A program made the translations under genes and the position numbers. DNA of 59,437 nucleotides from Zygnema cylindricum (Eukaryota; Streptophyta; Zygnematophyceae; Zygnematales; Zygnemataceae), in the NCBI GenBank assembly GCA_037447655.1, contig JBBHKE010003171.1, forward strand, positions 10,001 through 69,437, given 5' to 3'. A model generated the notes under the pieces. It saw only the letters and a program-made list of their open reading frames with translations. It was not told the origin of the DNA and ran no database searches. Shown here in pieces: positions 11,410 to 22,671 of this stretch (the first letter of the stretch is position 1; each line of letters starts with the position of its first letter).

Positions 11410-12949
11410 CTTTTGGATAATTTTATTTTTTAGTACGATGTGACACTTTTGCATTTTCCAGTTTTAGAACGATGCTCCGTACAAGGTTTTTCTACGTGGA
11501 ACTTGTGGAAGCCGGGCTACAGCTTTTGTCTTTGCGCCTACACGAGGATTGCATCGAATCTGATCACGGAACATGTAAACGCACGTGTGACAAGTGAAAG
11601 TCTTTGGAGATTTGCTTTCGCGAACCGATGAAAGCTGACAAGCTGTCTAGGTTCTGTACGGTTTGCCTGTGATTAAAAAGTTTCACATGGACAGTTTTGA
11701 AACTTCTGAACACATTTACAAGTCCAAACTAAATTTGTGAAGTCTGCCATTCGGAATAATAAATTAGGATTTTCAAAGTTTTGTAGGTCCGAAACATTTC
11801 AGATTTTGGAACACTTTTCCGTACATTATGCCGATGCTGCTTACGACCATTTTCGGACGGTTGAGATTCAGCTGCCGACAAATTTCAGCTCGTTACAGAT
11901 ATGAATTGGACGGTCTTATGGATCTCTGACACTATCCAAAAGCGGAGACACCTAAATGACAAATCTAGAACAGCGCAAGCGTCAGGCATACGTTAGGGCC
12001 GAAAATCAAATCGCGTGCCGTACAATTTATGTAAGACTCTCATAGTCCTCCAAATATCGCCGCTCGTTGTGACCAATCTCGATATAATCGGACGGTCTAT
12101 GTTCATCCGTTCAAAATCATCAACACTATTTTTACGCTAAAAGCCTTTCAAAACACAAACCTCAGTACGATTTCCCTGTCTCTTTCCCCAAAATCCCGGA
12201 GCCTCAACTGTACAACCTCAAACCTTTTCACAATCTTTTTCGATCCACCCCGAAAATCTTTTCTGACTTCCCTCATTGGTCCGAACATTTCGCCATCCTC
12301 TCCCTTTCCACCTTTCCAGCTGGTTAAGTGCGGATGTTCCGTACGTCAGCCGCACGAAATCGGCATACCTGCGGAAATTCCGCCCTTCCCGCGTACCATA
12401 GAAGAAGTTTCGTGCGGCAAAATTTCTTGTGGCCGCACGAAATTTCCACTGTGTGAAATTTCTGCGAAACCCCGTACGAAATTCTCTCACGTTTTGCGAA
12501 ACTCCAAATTTGTTTTCCCATTGGTCTTTTTTGCCCGTAAAAAATATGACTTGCAATCCGTACGCTGTAACTCCAAAAACTCTTCCTATTGGTCTGATTA
12601 AAATTTCTGCGAATCCGCATTAAATTTTTGGAACAGTTAAAAAAAAATCCAAGCTCTTCCTATTCGTTCGTATTATATACAGTAAATCTTTAACTGGTCG
12701 GCTGTCCCTGCCTGATGCAAAAACAACAGTAACAAAAGTACAAAACATTACAAAAGTATCATAAAAATGTAAACCCTAAAAAATATGACTTTCAGACAGA
12801 CTTTCCAAACCTTTCTCTCCGAACCATCCTCCGTCTCTTCATCCTTTCCCTCCCTCCCTCCCTCCCTCCCATTCAAAATTATGGCCCCCATCCCTTCTCA
12901 CTCGCCCTCCTCCTGCCTTCACTCTCTCGAGCTCCTATTCGATCACACC
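11410..12949. other. tRNA 3' flank and upstream region of the NST1-like gene
   Basis: 11413-11483 is shared, inverted, with the flank of the second tRNA-His. At 12330-12500 the words 'gccgcacgaaat' and 'cgtgcggcaaaatttc' recur in both orientations. A TATATA-like word lies near 12674, upstream of the NST1-like start. No further gene is seen. Confidence 0.45.
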
Positions 12950-15900
12950 ATGTGCTTCCTCTGCGCCACGTGGCGCATATCCGTACGAATATCCTCCTCC
13001 CTTCTCCCTCTCGTCACCTTCTCTCTCCTCTCCCTCTGGCTCCTCTCCCAAGCTCTCCCTCGCGGCTACCGAATTGAAATCACATCGCCACGTGTCGCGT
13101 GCGCATTGGTTCTTCTTTTGTCGGTAGCGTGGTACGAGCTCGTTCTCCCTCGTATCTCCACGTGGCGCATTAGGAGAGCAGCTGAGCTCAGGGAACAAAG
13201 GAGAGCTGCCACGTGGCAAGCTGCCAGGCTCCGGAAAGAAGCCACCCGTCGCTGTCGCAACTGTACGAATCCGTACAGAGACCAGAATCCGACGGATGGC
13301 AGATTCACGTGTGGCACGTGCGGACACGTGTCAAGAAGGCCGGTGTTGGAGCCAGCTGGCAGGACGGCGGAGAGCAATAGGAGTTGCTGGCACGTGTGGA
13401 ATAACGTACGGACAAATGTACGGACGAGGCTATGGGCGCACGTGTGGGGAAAGGTTTGTTGGCACGTGTGGACTGAGGTGGGCCGGAGGATGCCGTGGCT
13501 GCCGGAGAGTGGGGGGAGGGTGGTGAGGGTTTTGGGGTGGCCAGTAGGGTGTTTGGCGAGAGTGGTAAGGAGGGCAGGGGGGGGGAGGGGGAGGGAGAGG
13601 GAGAGGGAGAGGGGAAGGGGGGAGGAGGAGGGAGGGGGAAGGGGAGGGCGAAGAAAGAGTAGGGGAGAGGGAGAGGGGGGAAAGGGAAGAGGGGAAGGCG
13701 GAAAAGGCGCGTAGGAAGGCTTTGAAGAGGGAGCGAGAGAGGAGAGAAAGAGAGGAGAGAGAGGAGGAGGAGAGGAGACAGAGAGAAGAGGTGGCACGTT
13801 TGGTGGAGGAGAGGAGGCGTGCAAGGGATGCGACCTTAAAGAGAGAGAGAGAGAGTGAGATGGAGGCGGCGATGGAGAGGGAGAGAGAGGCGAGGAAGAC
13901 AAGGGAGCTGGATAGAAGAAGGAAATTGAAGGAGAGAGAGAGAGGAGACAAGGCTGGAGGAGGAGAGTGTGATAAGGAGGGGGATAGAGGAGAGAGAGAA
14001 GGGGATAGAGCGGGTGAGAGAGACGGCGATGGAGAGAGAGAGGGAAAAAAGAAGCATAAGGGAGAGGGAGGGAGGGAGAGGGAGAGGGAGAGGGAACGTG
14101 CGGTTTCCTCTTTCCCTCCTCCAATCTTGGGGGGACAGCTGTCAAAAACGTCGACTGACAATAAAGGTCGACCGACTGGGCGGCAAAATTTGTCTTTAGT
14201 GCCTCCGTCGACTCCGATAATTTCGAATGGGAAGCGGTTTCTGATAGCGCCAGCTGGCAGTCAACAGAAAACAACAGCAGAAAAAGGTCTAGGGGTAGGC
14301 TTACTTCCATGTCCTTCTACTTCACCAGCGTCTTTGTCTTTTTTGAGTGGGAGGGAGAGGGTCCCTCCTTCGTCTGACTCCCCGAAGACAAACAAATCCG
14401 CACCTTTATCCGCTGGTCAAGGACCGGCTGTTATTAAATCGACGGCCAATGGGAATTTAGTTTCGAGAGAATCTACTTCTTCTTCTTTTTTGCCTTTCTC
14501 TTTGTCTTCGTCTTCTTTGTCTTCATCTTCTTCTTTGTCTTCTTGTTCAACTTTTCCGTCTTTTTCTTCTTCTTCTCTCTCGTCTTCTTCTGCGTGGAAC
14601 AAACCTCCCTCTGTTTGGAGCAGTAATCCTTTGACCAATAATAGTGTGTGGAAATCAGGTCAATTATCTCCAAACAATAATGGGTCAAATGGGTTATGTG
14701 AAAGAAACATTAATTCTCGGCCGGAAACCAGTTCAATTCTAGGGTTACCAGGACAGTTGTCAAAAACAAATGGAAATTGTGAAAGAAATGATAATTCTCG
14801 ACCGGAGAATGGATCAGTTTTAGGGTTAGGACCGCTGTCAAAGACAAACGGAGGAGGAGGAGGACAGGAAGGCATTGGAGGAGCTGAGGCAACAGGGGAA
14901 GGGGGGGAAAGGAAAAGACAGGAGGAAAATGGAGGGGAAAAATTGGCAGCGTTGAAGGTTAAAAATTTGCCAAAGGAAGAGATGGCGGATTTAAAGGTGA
15001 GTCTTTTAGGGTTTTTAGGGTTTTTAGAGCTCTTACTGAATTTGAAAAGGAGAGGGTGCATTTTTAAAGCCTTGAATTCCTTTCTATTATTGAACGGATT
15101 TTACACGTGCTGTATAGTAAATTTATTCAGCAATAAATAGTACACCCCATCCTTATTAGTGCAAGGAGACGTGGCAGATTGTAGTCCACGTCCTTCTGTT
15201 TTTGCACATATACGTTCAAATAGCGTCAATTTAATGGCATTTACTTTAGGAAAGTTCCCGCACAAACCTTTGTTTTGTTCTTTTTTCCATTGCGATGAGT
15301 ATTATTTTCAGGACGTCTGTTGGGTGTAGTGAATCGGTTTGGTATTGGTTTTCGTCTCTATTTTCTTGTGCTAAAACTGACCACTCTGTTTGTCCTTTTC
15401 CTCTTACATTTTTCAAAACTGACCACCCTGTTTTGCCTTTTTTTTGTTGTGCGTTTTTCATCAGATTAAATCACAAGAGTCCAACCAAGCGTGGGGTTCA
15501 CATGAGTTTTCGTCTGTTTCTGGCCTACTGAGTCCCAGTCTCTCAGAAACTGATGGACCACCTGTCACCAATTTTTGGAATTCGGGTTTATGCCCGATAA
15601 CGGAACAAATTGGGGTCCAGAGAAAGCTTAAGACGACTTCTTACCAGCCTCCCCTAAGGCCATTTTCTGAAAGTTTCAGTACTTCTTTTGCCTCTCAAGA
15701 AGGGGCGATAGGAGAGACAAAAACGACTAAGGAGATGAAAGAGATAAAGGACGACATGCATTCACTCTGGCCCTCTCAGCCTATGTCATCATCTCCTCTC
15801 CCCTCCTCTCCTCTCTCTTCGATTGATGTTCCTTTGTCGTCCGAAGAAGTTATACCTCTTGGACCATCTAAGGAATGGGGCGAGGTTTCTATGTCAAGGG

Positions 15901-17660
15901 ATTCAGCTGACAGTTTTACTACATCGACAGTTCCCAAATGGGAAATTTGGACGACTCCGGATCTCAGTTTAGAGTCTCTCAAACCTGTTTCCTCTCAGTC
16001 TTTCTGGGAACCCTCAAACCAAGTTCCTCCTTCACTTAAATCTCCTTTTCCGTCTGAGGTTTCAAAACCCTATTTACTTCCGTTTGTGAATTCATCTTCT
16101 CAAATTTCCCCACAGAAAATGGGGCTTCAGAACACTAACTTTTACTCTCCTCCGATGGGAGTCCAGCCACCTCAGCCTTCTCTCCCTCTCCCTTTTGACC
16201 AGTACAATGAATGGGTTCCTACTTGCCTTCCTTCCACGCCCACTACCATGCCTCTCTCCTCCTCTTCCTCTCCCTCTCGATCCCACTCCCAGCCCCACTC
16301 CCACTCTCTCTCTCCCTCCCTTGCACCGTTCACTGAAAGTTTCTCCGAAAATTTTGATTTTACACCCGGTTCAAAATGGGATGAAGTACGTCCACAAGTT
16401 TGGAATGAAAATTCATTTCCCATCAATCATGGAGTATGGGATTATCCAAAGGGTATCCCATCTTTGGTTTCGAAACCCATGGATCACAAGAAAAATGAGG
16501 TGATGGGTTATCCTATCATTACGGAGAACGGTATCGCATATGAACGTGGAGTGATTGACAGTTGGTTTAGGTCAGCTTCCTCCTCCTGTTTTTCTTCTCC
16601 CTACTCTTCTTAATATTTTCCTACCTCTCCCTCGTCTCTTTTCTTCATGCCCTATGTCCTTTCCTTCCCTTGTACTCCACCTGCTTCCTCCTCTTCTGCT
16701 CTTTTTTGTCCTCGTCTTCTCTTTTCCTCTTCTTTTGCTCTCTCTCGCCCCTACTTTCTCGTGTTCCTCTGATTATTCTACTTTCTCATCTCTCTGGTTA
16801 TTACTTATTCTCTTCTTCTCCTTCCTCTTCTCTCATTCTCTTTTTTGCGTCGTTTCCTTTTCTTCTCTTCACTCTCGTCTTCTTGTTGCTTTTCTTCTCT
16901 TCTCTTCTCCTCTTCCCTTTACCTTTACTAGGACCTTTTTTCCTCTCAGTCCCCATTTCTTTTGTCATCTTCTTCTCCTTCATCCTTGTCTTCCTCGTCT
17001 TTCTCTCCTTCCTCTCCCTGCCCTCCTCCTCCTCCTCCCTCTCCTCCCTCACCTTCTGCTTATTTCCTTTTTCTTCAGTTTCAAGGCATCGTTCTCCATT
17101 TGCTCAAAAATGATTTGTTTACATTCTCCTCTACCTATTTCTTTAATGATACGATTAGCCCATTCAAAACCCTATAAAAACAGTGAGAATGGAAAGAAAG
17201 ACTAGGGAGACGAGTTGATGAGGTTGAGAAATTGATTTTAAATTGCTTGTTTGTACTTTTTTCTTGTTTTTTGTGTAACAGGGGACCACTAGAGGGCTCG
17301 AATTTCGAGTGGTCGAATACTCCAACGGACAATTCTGGTTCCATGTGGAGCTCAGTCCGTTCTGTTGAACCGGGCAAGAGTTCCTCCGCAAGAGACAACG
17401 TTAATTCATGTATTGTCTCAGACTCAGAGAGCTACTGGTCGAACACTGTCGCTACAGGTTAAAAGAAAGGAAGTCAAAAAAATAAGATTTTTCTATGGTA
17501 CTGTTTTTCCGTTAATCGCTAACTTTTACAAACAGGGGCAACAAGGAGGAAAAGGGAGGAGAAGGGAAGGAAAAGGAGGAATCGAGAATGGGACGTCGGA
17601 GAAAAAGGAGCGAAATGGGAAGAAAAAAATGGGGAGAAAATTTGCGAAATAGGAGGCTGA
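12950..17660 (+). CDS. Plant NST1-like stress-response family protein (membrane + zinc-ribbon)
   Basis: Homologue of the plant proteins usually annotated 'stress response NST1-like'; the molecular role is unknown. Starting at ATG 12950 (MCFLC, like plant relatives), it has two hydrophobic segments (about 16-36 and 47-66) flanking the conserved EITSPR, then an Arg-rich stretch and a zinc-ribbon with Cys102/Cys105 and Cys121/Cys124 around NPYRDQNP. A long charged coiled region follows with REEVARLVEERRR, then a Ser-rich tail. Exon borders: donor 14996, acceptor 15465, donor 16570, acceptor 17282, donor 17457, acceptor 17536, stop 17658-17660. Without the last splice it stops at 17462. The frame changes between 13527 and 13714 inside a G/A-rich tract, so an unseen small intron, an assembly error or a real lesion is required there. 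An in-frame ATG at 12785 is the alternative start. Confidence 0.82.
15141..15245. mobile_element. Left-end fragment of a family B MITE in an NST1-like intron
   Basis: It begins 'tacaccccatccttattagt' and carries the family marker 'gacgtggcagatt'. The right terminus is not recognisable. It lies within the intron 14997-15464. Confidence 0.55.
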
Positions 17661-19041
17661 TTATCCTGTGAATTTAAGGTTGTTTAAGTGATTTTTTTTT
17701 TTTCTGTTGTTATTTTTGTCATTTTGTGGTTAAGGAAGTAAAGGTTTTTTGCAGTTAAGAAACGGTATCGGGAGTGAATGTTTTACAAGTGTCTCTGTGG
17801 CGGACACAAGGGAAGGCAACCATCAGATAAAATGTACATCGGTTTATTTTTTCGACTGGGGTTGCCCTCATGTGGTCATCACAACAGTTTTGGGGTTTTA
17901 GGGTTTTGAGGTGTTCTGGTTTTAGGGTTTTTCCGTTTCAGGGTTTCGTCGGCTTTTGGATTAACGGAGGTTTCGGTCAGGGAAAACAAAAAAGAAAAAA
18001 AAAACGCAGTATGTTTGCTAAAAAAAGAAAATAAGCGTTTGCCTCTAGTCGAGATGATTGGATAAAAATGTCAAAAGTCAAAAATGCTTCAAAGGCCCGA
18101 GACGTTCCGTTGTCTTTTTTTTTTTTTTATTGGTAATTTGAGGTTTTTTCCAGGTTTCAGATGGGATATTGTTGATCGGTAGCTCGAAACTTTGTTGTGA
18201 TTGTGTTGAATTTTGTATGATAATGTACTTGATGGGATTTTATGTACTGTAGTCGTGACATGAGACTAATTTAAGTATTCATCATTGTTACCATCCTCAT
18301 AATCATCAGCACCGTCATTGTCAGGTTGGTAACTTTTACCGTTTTTAGGTCTTTGTTTGGTTTTATTTCTGTTTTTTTGTTTTCACTTCTACTTTGTCCT
18401 CTGTTTTTGTTATATTGCGGTTTCTGGAAGGTTAGCCGTTTTCTTTGTTACTCGATGGGTTTTCCATTCTGACTTCAAATAGAGTTTATCATTCTCAACA
18501 TCAAATTATGCGGTTTAAAAGAGGCTTATGAGGTTGAAACAGTGTTTAAAATAATGTATCCTTAGTAGGAAACCACATAGAAGCGAAAAAATTATCATGT
18601 GACTAAAAAAAACCTTACAGCTTCTCTCTATTTGGTCTATGTGGTCATCACCATGGTCATCGTCATTACCATCATTCTAGAGGAAATAAGTTATCCTTTC
18701 CACGAAACAGCAATAAGCTTCCCTGTATTAGGTTTATGTTATCATCATCATGTTTATCGTCACGACCATCATCATTGACATCAACATTATAAATGAAATA
18801 AGTCATCCTTTCCACGAAACGTCAACACTAATTGAAGTTGTTATCAGGCTAATTACCATCACCGTCGTCATTTCTTGAAATTGTTTATTAGGAAGATGAA
18901 ACAAGTTTTTAAGAGTCAAGTGCAGCTAATACTAATTTTGTACGGAACATCGTACTAAAAAATAAAGTTATCGAAAAGAATCTCATTCAGTGTAGCTAAT
19001 GCTACTTTTGTACGGGAGCATCGTTCTAAGACTTAAAAATG
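17661..19041. other. Intergenic DNA with CATCATC-rich diverged repeats
   Basis: Two diverged units near 18630-18725 and 18728-18830 share 'catcaccatggtcatcgtc'-like text and 'tcctttccacgaaac'. A third ATC-rich patch lies near 18280. The AATAAG near 18030 and GATAATGT near 18220 are weak polyadenylation candidates. No gene is recognised. Confidence 0.45.
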
Positions 19042-19994
19042 TAGTGTTGTGTATCGGTAAAAAATTTATCGCGATATCACAGATACCGATAGTTATCGGT
19101 TATCGAACGGCCAGAGGTCCCAATATATCGGTCTGAGACCAACAAATTCCATATCGGCGATAAATTTAAAAAAATATAGTATGCATACAATAGTACTTTA
19201 TAACATACTGTATTATATTATTTACTTTATATAGCGTGGCATGCCACATATAAGAATCTGTTTCGTCGCTGTTTAACTGCGATTTATTACGGCCAGCGCA
19301 GCACATAAACGTTGGCCGGTTAACTGAACAAAAATTTTACGGCAGCGTACGAAATTGTACCGACAAACTGGTGAACATGGAATGGAAAAAGGACGGCGGA
19401 CATAAAGTACAACGGAGGCAAAATAACATTCTACGCGCCGCCGGAATCGAACGGACGACATGGAATGAGAAAATACGAGCGGACGGCCAACGTGAGCGCC
19501 GGCATCCCGGAATGGCTCTTTTGGCAGCTTATGTCAAAAAAGCCGACAGATTGACACGTGGCAAGTCTCCAGTGGATCCCAAGGAAGAAAGGGACAAAGC
19601 CATGGCGTCGGAAGTGAAAGGTAGCTCGTTTTTACTAGATCTGTACCAAAACCGTACAGACCTCATGGCGGCTACTGTACTTTCTATGCTTGTACAACTG
19701 TACAATACAGTGATCTGATTGGTAGACACCTCAGTAGATAGGGGTTGTGAGTAGGGCGCGTCCGGGGAATAACACGTATAGTTAAGTGTAATGGCCGTAC
19801 ATTTATCTGTTCGGTCCTTACATATATCGCCGATAGTTATCGAATCGACGTTATCGGCAATAATAACTGATTGTTATCGGTTATTTATCGGCGATAGTGC
19901 CGATAGCGATATATCGTACCAATATATCGGTTATCGCTACCCGAAAAAATGCCCATATCGGCTATCGGCAAATCCTTACCGATACACAACACTG
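19042..19994. mobile_element. hAT-like element beside a tRNA-His gene
   Basis: The terminal inverted repeats are TAGTGTTGTGTATCGGTAA on the left and TTACCGATACACAACACTG on the right. The start TAGTG fits the hAT consensus YARNG. Flanks match at seven of eight bases: TAAAAATG (19034-19041) and GAAAAATG (19995-20002), as expected for an 8-bp hAT duplication. Subterminal DNA is packed with CGATA/TATCG words in both orientations. It is too short for a full transposase, so it is non-autonomous. A right terminus of the same family, ending CACTA, lies at about 42741-42758. Confidence 0.8.
19371..19718 (+). CDS. Hypothetical ORF inside the hAT-like element
   Basis: A 115-codon open frame, hydrophilic and rich in Arg, Lys and Glu, with a hydrophobic C-terminal helix (LMAATVLSMLVQLY). 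I do not recognise a transposase, BED finger or dimerisation motif. It could be a remnant of transposase, a captured host segment, or chance. Confidence 0.25.
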   Translation: MNMEWKKDGGHKVQRRQNNILRAAGIERTTWNEKIRADGQRERRHPGMALLAAYVKKADRLTRGKSPVDPKEERDKAMASEVKGSSFLLDLYQNRTDLMAATVLSMLVQLYNTVI

Positions 19995-20008
19995 GAAAAA
20001 TGCAAAAG

Positions 20009-20080
20009 TGTCGGTGCTGGGATTCGAGCCCAGGTCTCCACGGCCACAACGTGGAATTCTAACCACTAAACTACACCGAC
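20009..20080 (-). tRNA. tRNA-His(GTG): tRNA-His (anticodon GTG), second copy
   Basis: It appears identical to the tRNA at 11338-11409 but lies on the minus strand. Acceptor GTCGGTG/CACCGAC, anticodon loop TTGTGGC, discriminator A, then CACTTTT on the minus strand as terminator. The hAT-like element is inserted about 7-15 bp past its 3' end, close to but beyond the T run. Confidence 0.97.
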
Positions 20081-20188
20081 TTGATAGTTGAAATAGCTCT
20101 AAAATATTAATACTTCTTTATGTAAGCAATAATAAAACTTTTCTTTACCATTTTGTTCTTCTCTCTCTCCCGGGTTTTGTTGCCATCC

Positions 20189-20324
20189 ATGGGTGTCGTA
20201 CGGCTACGTCTCGCCCGATTCGGCCGGCGTAACTTGCCGGCCTACCGAATAACGGCCGCCGACAGTCGCTGTCCTCGTGACGGCCGTCATCTCGAAGTGC
20301 TCGGACACTACAATCCGCTCCCAG
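20189..20324 (+). CDS. RPS16: Ribosomal protein bS16 (organellar), exon 1
   Basis: Component of the small subunit of mitochondrial or plastid ribosomes. The 45-codon exon starts [12 protein letters not shown] and continues through the family signature [24 protein letters not shown], which covers about the first half of S16. It ends at donor CCCAG|GTGAGA in phase 1. No transit peptide precedes it; plant mitochondrial S16 proteins can lack a cleaved one. The rest (usually 30-60 residues after NPLPG) was not found on this strand nearby. Either intron 1 is long, or this is a partial gene copy. The downstream DNA is GGAA-rich. Confidence 0.85.
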
Positions 20325-20333
20325 GTGAGAATA

Positions 20334-20490
20334 CTGCAGGAAGGAAGGAGGGAAGGAAGGAAAGGAAGGGAGGAAGGAGGGAAGGAGGGAAGGAAGGAAG
20401 GGAGGAAGGAAAGGAAGCGAGGAAGGAAGGAAAGGAAGGGAGGAAGGAGGGAAGGAAGGGAGGGAGGAAGGAAGGTAGAAAGGAAAGGAG
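20334..20490. repeat. Imperfect GGAAG microsatellite
   Basis: A purine tract of AAGG, GAGG and AAGG units starts 10 bp after the RPS16 exon 1 donor. Open frames on both strands across it are artefacts. Confidence 0.95.
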
Positions 20491-21196
20491 GAAACACTGC
20501 CCATTGCTAACTCTAATTCGATTTAGTGTTTTTTTCCATACCTAGAATCATAATATAGTGTTGGTAACACAATGTTTAGTGACATGGCGCGTGACACGTG
20601 ACATACTGAGCCACGTGGCGAAACATAATTTAGTGTTGTTAGTATTAATAAAGTTATAATTGAATAGTTACTGATTCTAATTCTGATGCAAGGAGGAGGT
20701 TAAATGTGAAAAAGACGTAAGAATGCATTAATGAAAGAGGGAAGGGGCGAGAATGAAGGTAAAGAGAAAAGAAGGAAGGAAGGAGAGACGAAAGAAAGAG
20801 GAAGGGGACAGAAATGAAAGAGGAAGGAAAGAGGAAAGAAAGAGGAAAGGAAGAGGAAGGAGAAAAAGGATAGAGGAAGACAAAAGGAAGGGAAAGTGGG
20901 AAAGAGTGTCGGAAATATGAAAGGAGAAAGGATAGAGAGAGAGGGAAAGAAAGTTTTGAACCCTAATCCGTGTAAGAGTCAGGTTTACAGGAAAGGATAT
21001 GAGGGCGAAAAATGTTGGAAAACCCCAAAATTTAAACCTAAATCTCTGTAACCCTAAAAATTTAAAACCCTACAAGTTTAAAACCCTTAAACCTGAAATT
21101 TCAAAACCCTAAAATTCTAAAACCCTAAAATTTTAGAACCATGGAACCTTAAACAGTACGATTTTGGAAACCTAAAGGGTTGAAATTATAAACGGG
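20491..21196. other. Intergenic or RPS16 intron: GA-rich, then CCCTAAAA-rich
   Basis: 20700-20960 is GGAAAGA-rich and 21020-21150 has irregular AACCCTAAAA words. No coding exon is recognised; I specifically looked for RPS16 exon 2. Confidence 0.5.
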
Positions 21197-21425
21197 TACG
21201 CCACCCGTCATTATTAGAGTTAAAACGTTTTTTGGGCAGTCAAAGTTCTTTTTTTTCGTCACTTATTTTCCCAATTTTCAATTATGGCGTCATGATTGAA
21301 AGGTGTGACCGTCACCTTTCAATTTCTTGCCTCAGAAAAAAAATCCAAGGATCCGTCACAGAGTTAAATGTTTTTGACTGCCCGAAAAATGTTTATGTTT
21401 AACTCTAATAACGGTGGGCGGTGTC
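21197..21425. mobile_element. Diverged family A-like MITE
   Basis: The left end 'tacgccacccgtcattatta' and right end 'taataacggtgggcggtgtc' are imperfect inverted repeats. Inside, 'gacggtcacacctttcaat'-type arms face each other around 'atggcgtcat'. It is non-coding. Confidence 0.65.
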
Positions 21426-21937
21426 ATTTTCGAAGAGGTTTCAAAAACCCTAAAAGTCTCTAAAAAACATGAGCAAAAACTAAGGATCTGGGGATTGTAG
21501 GTATTTGTGGAAATTGCGGAGATATATATGTTTAAAATTGTAAATTTTTTCAGTGGATCTTTAAGATTTTAGTTATATGAGACAGGAAGTATTTTTAGAG
21601 TTCACCGAAAAATTGGAGTTTCAAATTAAGTTTTTGTTTTTTTTTTTGTTATTTTGGATTGTTTTATGTATCAATGAAAACCAGAAAAGCAATGGAGTTG
21701 TGTTTCTTAAAGTCTTTTTTAACATTCACTTAGTGCAATTAATACGAAGTCGCCTTGCACAATAATAAATAACTATAATAGCATATATAATATTAGTATA
21801 GACAGTTTTTTGCACTTTAGAAACATATTGTAGCTATTTGTCAAATATTGTGGTTCAAATCATGATGATAACTTTTCTCGTAATTCTATGAACAAATAAT
21901 AATACCAGTTTCCTATCTTACAAATGTATATATATAT

Positions 21938-21947
21938 NNNNNNNNNN
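21938..21947. other. Assembly gap (10 N)
   Basis: Ten undetermined bases follow a TATATATA run. The true size of this gap may differ from ten. Confidence 1.
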
Positions 21948-22212
21948 TAAACCCATATTTCTTTTGTACTGGTGGGGTGAAGCACACCGATGTGGTCTGT
22001 TGAGACGGTTTTAGTAAGATTAACAGCATGTGTTATATCGCACTTTTGACAACAACTACAGTATGTTTCTACTGTATGTTGAGTCGTATTTAACTTAACG
22101 ACTCTACTAAACGAAACATACCACTTCTGATACGAATCTTTAGTTGACAAACTCCTACAAACAAGTTTAAAATGTCAGCTATAAGTCGGCAGATTACATG
22201 TACTTAGGAGCT

Positions 22213-22398
22213 TCACTTTCTCGAGCTCCACCAGATATTCTTGGAAAGACAAATGATTAAAATGAAAAAATTGATGACCGAAATTCCAGATGAAGACAAC
22301 AAATTGTGTACATTAGACGGCTGAATATCGACTGTAAAATTTGAACAAACATCCTCAAACAGTTGATTTCTAAGCATAGTCTTCACCATACAAAGCAA
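22213..22398 (-). pseudogene. Possible degenerate kinase catalytic-loop exon
   Basis: The minus strand has an acceptor-like TTTTACAG followed by DIQPSNV...LLSSSGISVINF. This resembles kinase subdomain VI-VII (H-R-D-I-K-P-S-N-V-L-L, then D-F-G), but the HRD His/Arg and the DFG triplet are missing. It lies where the next exon of the receptor kinase would be expected. The similarity is weak and could be chance. Confidence 0.25.
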
Positions 22399-22671
22399 AT
22401 CATCTCAGCAATTCAATTTATGCTGAGTTGTATGTCATCTTTGTATGACATCAACAACAGTTTTCACGCTATATTGTGTACGACAATTAGAATGATTTTG
22501 GCAGAGTTGTCTGGTGTAGCCACACGAAGTGGGGTGGTCATGTTTTCTTTATACCCAAATATGATCTACACTGTTCGATTGGACGACATCAATTTGAACA
22601 AGTTGAAACAATTTGAAGAAATGGTGATTAATTTGCGAAGGGAAACTTGGGTTATCTTGTGTTCAGCAAAC

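Noticed and set aside
13066-14310. 414-codon minus-strand open frame
   Set aside because: It is antisense to the purine-rich NST1-like coding region; Ser/Pro/Leu composition mirrors GA-rich DNA.
16555-17205. 216-codon plus-strand frame of Ser/Leu/Phe
   Set aside because: Pyrimidine-rich intron between donor 16570 and acceptor 17282 of the NST1-like gene.
21860-22150. Minus-strand frame with a segment faintly like a kinase activation loop
   Set aside because: No DFG or APE and the frame runs through the N gap; similarity is too weak to call.
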